From DALYLB01 sp046154695 (GTDB taxonomy: Bacteria > Acidobacteriota > Blastocatellia > RBC074): 5,038 nucleotides of DNA. Positions 1-5,038 of this stretch are shown piece after piece. Positions within the stretch are counted from its first letter, which is position 1, and every line of letters starts with the position of its first letter. The stretch spans positions 1-5,038 of the forward strand of contig JBJXFI010000171.1 in NCBI GenBank assembly GCA_046154695.1. The letters run 5' to 3'. Under the pieces are notes generated by a model. It did not search any database and was not told the origin of the DNA. It was given only the letters and a program-made list of their open reading frames with translations. The translations under genes were made by a program, and so were the position numbers.

Positions 1-42
1 ATCGACAATTCTCCCCACGAGCAGCCATACACCGGCCCACCA

Positions 43-79
43 GTGAACTATTGACAAAATATTGTCGTGAATACGAAAC
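43..79 (+). promoter_or_regulatory. Candidate promoter/operator region upstream of the sigma-factor gene
   Basis: The AT-rich patch contains a perfect TTGACA (51-56), but no good TATAAT-like box lies 16-18 bp downstream, so a housekeeping promoter is only weakly supported. An alternative reading is an ECF-type promoter: GTGAAC (43-48), a 17-bp gap, then CGTGA (66-70), since ECF promoters often have AAC in the -35 and CGT in the -10 element. A near-perfect dyad overlaps both: GACAA (53-57), 4 bp, TTGTC (62-66). This could be a repressor site. All of this is pattern reading on short motifs. Confidence 0.22.
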
Positions 80-216
80 GCAAATTGTAGCGGACCGCGC
101 GAGTCCCGGCAAGCGGCTTTCCCGGTCCCGGGGCAACCCGCCCGCCGCCCCTTGCGCGGGAGCATGGATTAGCGGCATCATCTCCGCGGTCATTATCCCC
201 CTTGTTTCCAATCACT

Positions 217-220
217 GGAG
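217..220 (+). promoter_or_regulatory. Ribosome binding site deciding the GTG start of the sigma factor
   Basis: GGAG lies 8 nt before the GTG at 229-231, which is ideal spacing. The longer in-frame alternative, TTG at 202, has no purine-rich sequence at a suitable distance. This favours the GTG start and a protein of 196 residues. Confidence 0.65.
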
Positions 221-228
221 AATCATTC

Positions 229-819
229 GTGGACGCCGCCATCACATCCGGCAGCCAATGGGCATTAACGCGCGAAGCACTGGCGAGGTTTCTCGCCTGC
301 CTGGACGCAGATGCTGAGCGCGCGGGGGAAAAATACGAAGCCATCCGTCTGCGCCTGATGAAGTTCTTCGACTGGCGCGGCGCGCACTTTCCGGAGGAGT
401 GCGCCGACGTGACGATCAACCGCGTCATCCGCAAACTCGACGGCGGAGAGGAACTGCAGGATCTGGAGACCTATTGCCTGGGCGTGGCGCGGCTGGTCTT
501 CCTCGAAACCCTCAAGCACCCGCAGCGCCGCCACATCGGCCTTGAAGAAGCCCCCGTCATCACCGCCCCCGCCGTGGAAGAGGAAGAGAGCGACCAGAAC
601 CGATGCTTCCACCGCTGCCTGGGGGAGCTCCCGCCAGACAGCCGCCGCCTGGTCCTGCATTACTACCAGGACGAGCGCCGGGACAAGATCAACAACCGCC
701 AGGCGATGGCCGACCGGCTGGGAATCCCGCTCAATGCATTGCGCAACCGCGTGCAGCGCATCCGGGACCGCCTCGAACGGTGCATCGAGCAGTGCCTTTC
801 GGAAGGAGCAAAAAAATAA
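229..819 (+). CDS. ECF-like sigma-70 family RNA polymerase sigma factor
   Basis: A 196-residue protein with the two-domain plan of an ECF sigma factor, which would direct RNA polymerase to its own promoters. Residues about 15-102 form a helical region resembling region 2, with the segment FPEECADVTINRVIRKL (54-70) followed by TYCLGVARLVFLETLKHP (81-98). An acidic linker follows (about 105-123, EEEES). Region 4 spans about 125-190, with the typical LGELPPDSRRLVLHYYQ (131-147) and a helix-turn-helix around NRQAMADRLGIPLNALRNRV (156-175). Unusually, C126/C130 and C185/C189 form two C-x3-C pairs at either end of region 4. The start is GTG, chosen for its ribosome binding site; a TTG at 202 would add nine residues. 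The gene is first in a co-directional run with a likely anti-sigma partner and a CHAT peptidase. The family call is firm. The exact ECF group and target promoters are unknown. The resemblance to acidobacterial relatives is from memory. Confidence 0.87.
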   Translation: MDAAITSGSQWALTREALARFLACLDADAERAGEKYEAIRLRLMKFFDWRGAHFPEECADVTINRVIRKLDGGEELQDLETYCLGVARLVFLETLKHPQRRHIGLEEAPVITAPAVEEEESDQNRCFHRCLGELPPDSRRLVLHYYQDERRDKINNRQAMADRLGIPLNALRNRVQRIRDRLERCIEQCLSEGAKK

Positions 820-854
820 TCGGCGAGGCCGACATGGTTTGGCGAAATCCGCCA
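820..854 (+). repeat. Two small adjacent inverted repeats after the sigma-factor stop
   Basis: TCGGC (820-824) and GCCGA (828-832) pair around a 3-nt loop, starting at the base after the stop codon. TGGCG (840-844) and CGCCA (850-854) pair around a 5-nt loop. Neither is followed by a T-run, so neither looks like an intrinsic terminator. In GC-rich DNA, 5-bp stems arise often by chance. They matter mainly because a stronger hairpin follows in the same short gap. Confidence 0.3.
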
Positions 855-867
855 GTCATGATCGGCA

Positions 868-889
868 CGGCGCTCCATCCCGAGCGCCG
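868..889 (+). promoter_or_regulatory. Perfect 8-bp stem hairpin just upstream of the anti-sigma-like gene
   Basis: CGGCGCTC (868-875) is exactly complementary to GAGCGCCG (882-889), with a 6-nt loop. The stem is mostly G:C and should be stable in RNA. It ends 9 nt before the ATG at 899, which is where a ribosome binding site would lie, and no Shine-Dalgarno-like sequence is visible there. No T-run follows, so it is unlikely to be an ordinary terminator. It could lower translation of the second gene, act as a processing or attenuation element, or indicate that the true start is the ATG at 929. Confidence 0.45.
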
Positions 890-898
890 GTTCGCTGA

Positions 899-1852
899 AT
901 GAATCACCCCATCGAACGCCCGGAACAAATGAAGAACGACATACAGGAAAACCTGATCCATCGCTATCTGCTCGGCGACCTGCCGGAGGCGGATCAGGCC
1001 GCGCTCGAAGAGCGATGGTACTCCGACGACGAATCCTTCGAGCAGGTGTGGGAGAGCGAAAACCGGCTGGTTGATCGCTACGTTCGCGGACGGCTGTCAT
1101 CCGCGGAACGCGCGCGGTTCGAGGCGCATTACCTCGCCTCGCCGGTTCATCAGCGGCGGGTGGCGGCGGCGCGGCTTCTGCTGGCGGAGGCGGACGCGCT
1201 CGCCCCGGCACCCGAGCCCTCCTTCTTTGCGCGGGTGAACGCCTGGTTCCGGCTGTCGCCCTCCCTGCAGTTCGCTATGGCGGCGGGAATGCTGCTGCTC
1301 GCGGCCGGCGCGGTCTGGCTCCTCGCGGACCGGGCGCGGCTGCGCGGCGAACTCGCCGCGATCCAGCGGGAGAACGCCGCCCGCGATGCCCGGGAGCGCG
1401 AGCTCGCCCGCATGATCGCGGCAGGACATGGAGAACGCGATCAACTCACCCGGGAACTCGACAGACTGAGACGGGAGCGGGCCGAGGCGCAACCGGCGGC
1501 CACGAGCACGCCCCCCGCCGCGCTGACCGTCTTCTCGTTCATGCTCTCCCCCACCAGCGTGCGGGGGACCACCGGACAGCCGCTCACCGTGCCCGCAAAC
1601 GCCGATCAGGTTCAATTGCAGCTACAGGTCGAGCCCGGCGAGTGGAAACGCTTTCAAGCCACGCTTCAGACCGCCGAACGCGCGCCGGTCTGGCGCCGGC
1701 GCGACCTGTCTTCGCGCGGCGGAAGGCTGGTTCTCGCGCTTCCGGCCGCCCGGCTTCCCCATAACGATTATGTGCTGATCCTGTCCGGCGTCGATGCGGC
1801 CGGCCGCGTGGAAGAGATCAACCGGTATTCCTTCCGCGTCATTCGTGAATAG
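899..1852 (+). CDS. Single-pass membrane protein, probable anti-sigma factor (cysteine-free)
   Basis: A 317-residue protein likely to hold the upstream sigma factor at the inner membrane. Residues about 17-95 are helical and acidic and contain two similar units: YLLGDLPEADQAALEERW (23-40) and YVRGRLSSAERARFEAHY (61-78). A hydrophobic segment at about 124-143 (FAMAAGMLLLAAGAVWLL) is the single membrane span. Residues about 144-195 are dense in Arg, Glu and Leu and look like a coiled coil. After a Pro/Ala/Thr linker, about 207-316 is a beta-rich domain ending in NDYVLILSG and YSFRVIRE. The expected topology is N-terminus inside and C-terminus outside. No cysteine occurs anywhere, so the zinc-binding anti-sigma motif (H-x3-C-x2-C) is absent. 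The start is uncertain: ATG 899 lacks a ribosome binding site and follows a hairpin. ATG 929 (MKNDIQENLIHRYLL) would remove ten residues and starts where I recall relatives starting. The anti-sigma role is inferred from gene position and architecture. Confidence 0.78.
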   Translation: MNHPIERPEQMKNDIQENLIHRYLLGDLPEADQAALEERWYSDDESFEQVWESENRLVDRYVRGRLSSAERARFEAHYLASPVHQRRVAAARLLLAEADALAPAPEPSFFARVNAWFRLSPSLQFAMAAGMLLLAAGAVWLLADRARLRGELAAIQRENAARDARERELARMIAAGHGERDQLTRELDRLRRERAEAQPAATSTPPAALTVFSFMLSPTSVRGTTGQPLTVPANADQVQLQLQVEPGEWKRFQATLQTAERAPVWRRRDLSSRGGRLVLALPAARLPHNDYVLILSGVDAAGRVEEINRYSFRVIRE

Positions 1853-1951
1853 CGGAATTTTCGCCTCAGCCCCCGCAATGGCGGTTCGTAACCTGCAATC
1901 CCATGGGCCAACGTGAGGGGCACTCATGCATTTATAGAGAGGTAAACGGAT
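1853..1951 (+). promoter_or_regulatory. Gap before the CHAT gene with weak promoter-like sequence
   Basis: These 99 bp contain no gene. GTAAC (1888-1892) and CGTGA (1912-1916), 19 bp apart, echo the possible ECF-type pair upstream of the sigma factor, but the spacing is 2 bp longer. An 8-bp palindrome CCCATGGG (1900-1907) lies between them. A TATA-containing stretch (1931-1937) has no convincing -35 partner. No terminator-like hairpin with a T-run follows the stop of the membrane-protein gene, so readthrough from upstream is plausible. An internal promoter is possible but weakly supported. Confidence 0.2.
1936..1942 (+). promoter_or_regulatory. Ribosome binding site of the CHAT gene
   Basis: AGAGAGG ends 9 nt before the ATG at 1952. 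An in-frame TAA at 1943-1945 sits between the two, so no upstream extension is possible and the start is well fixed. Confidence 0.7.
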
Positions 1952-4900
1952 ATGGCGACGCGAAACCCTGCAACCCCCTTCCCCCCATCGCCGCGAAGAC
2001 GCGGGCCGCTTGCGATCCTTCTGTTCTGCGCCGTCACATTCGGCGCGTGGGAGGCATTCGCGGACGATGAGCGCGTGTTGTCGCAGGGCGTTTCAGTCGA
2101 ACGCGAGATCTCCGGCGAGCAGACCCACACGTATCTCTTCTCCCTCGCGGCCGGCCAGTTCGTTCACGCCTACATTCAACAGACGGGAATCGAGGTCGTC
2201 GCCTCCCTCATCGGCCCCGACGGCCGGAAGCTCGAGGATTTCGCGGAATCGGCCGGCGACCATGGCGTGCGCGAGATTCTCTTCCTCGCGCAATCGGACG
2301 GGCCTCATCGTCTCGTCGTGCGCCCGTACAAGAAGACCTTTCCGCTGGTCCGGTATGTGATTCAACTCGACGCGCAGCGATCGGCGACGAGAGACGACGA
2401 GCTTCGCCTGCAAGCCCTGCGGATCGCGAAGGACGCGGGGCAGTTCATCTGGACCGCAAAACCGATCAGCGCCGAGGAGGCGGAGAAGATCGCGGCGAAG
2501 TATCAGGAGTCCATTCGAATATGGGAATCTCTCAACGATTCCCGGATGATCGCCGAGTGTTTGCTCGATCTGGGGCTGTTGAACAACCGGATCGGCGAAC
2601 CGGCCAGGGCGCGGGAGCTCTTCGAGCGGGCGCTTCCCCTTTTCCCCCCGACCGCGATCGGAACCACGCCCAAGGCCTCGACCCTGAACAATCTGGCCGA
2701 CAGCTATTATCGATTCGGCGAGGTCGAGAAGTCGCTGGACTTTTTCCGGCAGAGCCTTGCGTTGAAAAAGCCGGGCAGATCGCGCGCGATCTCCCTCGAC
2801 AACCTCGGGGCAATCTATTCGCGGCTGGGGGAGTACCAGCTCGCGCTCGATCATCACCAGGAGGCGCTGACGCTTTTTCGGGAGCGAGGGCTGATTCGCG
2901 ACGAGGCCGTGGCCCTCAACAACCTCGCCAATGTATGGGGGAGAATCGGCGACCTGCGTCGCGCGCTGGAATACATCTCACAGGCGCTGGCTCGCATACG
3001 GGAGACCGGAGACAAGCTGGAAGAGGCAGGCTATCTCTACAACGCCGGCAACTTCCATTTCGGGCTGGGGAACCACGCCGAGGCGCTCGAATGCGCACGC
3101 CAATCGCTCACGATCAGCCGTGCATTGAAAAGCTCGCGCGACGAAGCGGATGGCCTGACGCTTTTGTGCAAAATCGAGTTTGCAATGGGTGAGACCGAAA
3201 GGGCGCAGGAGAACTGCGATCGTTCGGTGGCGATGCATCGGGCAAACCGGGACCGCCTCTCCGAGGCGATGGCCCTCTCGTCGATCAGCCTGATTCACCA
3301 GAAGAAAGGGGACCGGCAAAGGGCGATCGAATCGCGCGAGGCCGCACTCGCGATCTATCACGCGGCGGGCGATCCCTTCGGAACCCTGACCGCGGAACAC
3401 GCCCTCGGCGGGCTCGCGATGGAAGGGGGCGATCTGGCCGCGGCCCGGGTGCGCTTCGAACGGGCCATCGAGATCTCGGAATCGCTGCGCGTCAAGGCGG
3501 GCAGCCACCTGGTGCGGTCGACCTCCTGGGTCGGCTCGCAGAAGGTCTATGAAGGCTATATCGATCTGCTGATGCGAATGCACGAGCGGGAGCCGGCCGA
3601 GGGGCATGATCGAACCGCCCTGCAAATTCTCGAACGCGCGCGCGCGCGCAGCCTGCTCGATATGCTGGCCGAGGCGCGCGTGCGGATTCGCCAGGGCGCG
3701 GATCCCTCGCTGCTCGAAACGGAACGCGCCCTGCTGCGGCGCCTGAACGCCAAGGACGCCGCGTGGAAGCGGTTTCGCGGCGCCGAACGAACGAAAGCCC
3801 AGGCCGAGGCGCTCGCCGCCGAGATCAACGATGTGACGACGCAGCTGCAGTTGCTCGAGGAACGGATTCGCGCATCGAGCCCGCGGTATGCCCAATTGAC
3901 CCGCCCGCAGCCGATCACGGCGGAAGAGATTCAGGAACAATTGCTGGATTCCGAGACGGTGTTGCTCGAATTCGCCCTTGGCCGCGAAAAGAGCCGCCTC
4001 TGGGCAGTGACCCCCGGCGCAATCTCGACCTTCCCGCTTGCTTCCGAACGAGAGATTGAAACGGCGGCGCGGCAGCTCTATGACGTGCTGACCGCCCGGC
4101 AGCCGAAATCCGAACTGGCGGAGGCCGAGCAGCTCGCGCGAATCCGCGCGGCCGACGCGAAATGGGAATCCGCCGCCCGCCGGCTGAGCGATCTGCTTCT
4201 CACCCCGGTCGCCGACCGGCTCCGCGGCGAATGGCGCGGAAAGCGTCTGGTGATCGTCGGCCCCGGCGCGCTCGAATATCTGCCCTTCGCGGCGTTGCCG
4301 GTTCCGGGGAGTCCAGTGGATTCCGCGCCGTTGATCGCCGATCACGAAATCGTCAATCTCCCCTCCGCCACGATCCTTTCCTTCATCCGCCGCGAATCGG
4401 CGAACCGGACGAAGAGGCCCGAGATGCTGGCCATCCTGGCCGACCCGGTCTTCGAAATCAGCGATCCCCGCATCGCGGCGGAAAGGAAGAGGACCGGCGA
4501 TCCCGCCAATCCTGCCCTGCTCGCGAAAGTCCGCTCGGCGGCTTCCCCGCCCGCGCTTCCCGGCGACCTCGCGCGGTCGGCCCGCAGCTTCATCCGCGAC
4601 GGGTTCGGCCGGCTTCTCTTTTCGCGGGAGGAAGCCGACGCCATCGAGAAACTGGCGCCCGGCCGGCCCATCCTCAAGGCAACGGGCTTCGCGGCCAACC
4701 ACGAGCTGGCCGCGGGCGGCCGGCTCGGCCGCTATCGCATCGTCCATTTCGCCACCCACGGCCTGATCAACACCGAACATCCCGGCCTCTCGGGCCTCGT
4801 TCTGTCGCTCGTCGACAGAGACGGTCTCCCGCAGGACGGATTTTTGCGCCTGCACGAAATTTATAATCTGGACCTGCCCGCCGATCTGGTGGTCCTGAGC

Positions 4901-5038
4901 GCCTGCCAGACCGCGCTCGGCAGAGAGGTCAAGGGCGAGGGGCTCGTCGGGCTGACCCGCGGCTTTATGCACGCCGGCGCCGAACGCGTCGTCGCCAGCC
5001 TCTGGCAGATCGACGACCACGCGACCGCCGAGCTGATG
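1952..5038 (+). CDS. Exported TPR-repeat CHAT-domain (caspase-like) peptidase, 3' end cut by window
   Basis: The frame stays open for 1029 codons to the right edge. Residues 1-37 look like a Sec signal peptide: RRR at 15-17, a hydrophobic core at about 19-33, and AFA (35-37) as a probable cleavage site. C26 lacks a lipobox. Residues about 42-143 form a beta-rich domain like the bacterial pre-peptidase C-terminal (PPC) fold, with YLFSLAAGQFVHAYIQQ and HRLVVRPY. Residues about 200-510 contain eight TPR units of about 40 residues, for example LNNLADSYYRFGEVEKSLDF. A helical linker follows (about 555-650), including ERARARSLLDMLAEA. The CHAT domain starts near 667 (ETVLLEFALG) and carries VHFATHG with H936 and VVLSACQTALG with C985, the expected catalytic pair, then GEGLVGLTRGFMHAGAERVV. 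I expect some 50-60 residues beyond the window. CHAT proteins are cysteine peptidases of the caspase/separase clan; the substrate here is unknown. Context suggests it acts in the envelope together with the sigma/anti-sigma pair. Confidence 0.93.
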   Translation, partial: MATRNPATPFPPSPRRRGPLAILLFCAVTFGAWEAFADDERVLSQGVSVEREISGEQTHTYLFSLAAGQFVHAYIQQTGIEVVASLIGPDGRKLEDFAESAGDHGVREILFLAQSDGPHRLVVRPYKKTFPLVRYVIQLDAQRSATRDDELRLQALRIAKDAGQFIWTAKPISAEEAEKIAAKYQESIRIWESLNDSRMIAECLLDLGLLNNRIGEPARARELFERALPLFPPTAIGTTPKASTLNNLADSYYRFGEVEKSLDFFRQSLALKKPGRSRAISLDNLGAIYSRLGEYQLALDHHQEALTLFRERGLIRDEAVALNNLANVWGRIGDLRRALEYISQALARIRETGDKLEEAGYLYNAGNFHFGLGNHAEALECARQSLTISRALKSSRDEADGLTLLCKIEFAMGETERAQENCDRSVAMHRANRDRLSEAMALSSISLIHQKKGDRQRAIESREAALAIYHAAGDPFGTLTAEHALGGLAMEGGDLAAARVRFERAIEISESLRVKAGSHLVRSTSWVGSQKVYEGYIDLLMRMHEREPAEGHDRTALQILERARARSLLDMLAEARVRIRQGADPSLLETERALLRRLNAKDAAWKRFRGAERTKAQAEALAAEINDVTTQLQLLEERIRASSPRYAQLTRPQPITAEEIQEQLLDSETVLLEFALGREKSRLWAVTPGAISTFPLASEREIETAARQLYDVLTARQPKSELAEAEQLARIRAADAKWESAARRLSDLLLTPVADRLRGEWRGKRLVIVGPGALEYLPFAALPVPGSPVDSAPLIADHEIVNLPSATILSFIRRESANRTKRPEMLAILADPVFEISDPRIAAERKRTGDPANPALLAKVRSAASPPALPGDLARSARSFIRDGFGRLLFSREEADAIEKLAPGRPILKATGFAANHELAAGGRLGRYRIVHFATHGLINTEHPGLSGLVLSLVDRDGLPQDGFLRLHEIYNLDLPADLVVLSACQTALGREVKGEGLVGLTRGFMHAGAERVVASLWQIDDHATAELM

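Larger units (their letters stand above)
1..228. other. Intergenic leader region with no supported gene
   Basis: No reading frame here looks like protein. The frames that cross it run from the left edge or sit opposite or out of frame with the sigma-factor gene, and their translations are rich in Arg, Pro and Ser with no recognisable motif. Base composition changes along the stretch. About 44-90 is AT-rich and holds the promoter-like elements listed separately. About 90-190 is very GC-rich, with repeated CCCGG blocks (105-109, 121-125, 127-131). If transcription starts near 75-80, the sigma-factor mRNA would have a leader of about 150 nt. A 17-codon open stretch from base 1 to a TGA at 52-54 could be the tail of an upstream gene, but nothing in it allows a call. 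Confidence 0.5.

Noticed and set aside
103..131. Direct repeat GTCCCGG (103-109 and 125-131), 22 bp apart
   Set aside because: The spacing fits two helical turns, but the stretch is so GC-rich that 7-bp matches are expected. No promoter element is placed sensibly beside it.
51..317. An open plus-strand frame overlapping the sigma-factor start
   Set aside because: It begins inside the promoter-like patch, has no ribosome binding site, and overlaps the sigma factor out of frame. Its sequence shows no family features.
1926..1937. Mini-ORF of three codons ending in the ribosome binding site of the CHAT gene
   Set aside because: ATG-CAT-TTA-TAG could be imagined as a translational control element, but it has no ribosome binding site of its own and is easily a chance occurrence.
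2093..2857. A 254-codon minus-strand open frame over the PPC/TPR part
   Set aside because: It is another shadow of the CHAT gene, with no recognisable domain and an implausible composition.
4162..4866. A 234-codon plus-strand frame inside the CHAT domain
   Set aside because: It is out of frame with the CHAT gene and very rich in Arg, Pro, Gly and Ser. The conserved FATHG motif is read only in the CHAT frame.
2978..5020. A 680-codon open frame on the minus strand opposite the CHAT gene
   Set aside because: Its translation is low-complexity in character, rich in Gly, Arg, Ala, Gln and Asp with no domain or motif, and it lies wholly opposite a gene with clear TPR and CHAT motifs. Long antisense frames are common in GC-rich genes with biased third codon positions.
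229..5038. The possibility of a CRISPR-associated or phage-defence CHAT system
   Set aside because: There is no CRISPR array, Cas-like gene or nuclease in the window. The CHAT protein carries a signal peptide, and its neighbours are a sigma factor and a membrane anti-sigma-like protein, which points to envelope signalling.

Overview
The window is a high-GC bacterial segment carrying one co-directional (+ strand) three-gene locus. In order, these are a short ECF-like sigma-70 family factor (229-819), a single-pass membrane protein that looks like its anti-sigma partner (899-1852), and the first 1029 codons of an exported TPR/CHAT caspase-like peptidase (1952 to the right edge, where it is cut). 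The gene order and the domain styles resemble loci I associate with Acidobacteriota (Solibacter/Bryobacter-like genomes). That placement rests on remembered family resemblance and high GC, not on a search, and other high-GC phyla rich in CHAT genes remain possible.

Layout. Positions 1-228 hold no gene I can support. An AT-rich patch around 44-90 contains a TTGACA box, a near-palindrome and other promoter-like elements, followed by a GC-rich untranslated stretch and a GGAG ribosome binding site before a GTG start. The 79 bp between the sigma factor and the membrane protein contain three small dyads. The last is a perfect 8-bp stem that sits where the ribosome binding site of the longer start would be. 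The 99 bp between the membrane protein and the CHAT gene end in a good GAGAGG ribosome binding site and include weak promoter-like sequence.

How the genes may work together (inference). The sigma factor would be cytoplasmic. The membrane protein would present a helical N-terminal domain to it and place a coiled coil and beta-rich domain in the periplasm. The CHAT protein has a signal peptide, a beta-rich PPC-like domain, eight TPRs and a His/Cys catalytic pair, so it is also expected outside the cytoplasm. This suggests a transmembrane signalling unit in which an envelope cue reaches the exported peptidase and/or the membrane protein and releases the sigma factor. Two details stand out: the sigma factor has two C-x3-C pairs bracketing region 4, and the presumed anti-sigma protein has no cysteine, so no zinc-binding anti-sigma motif.
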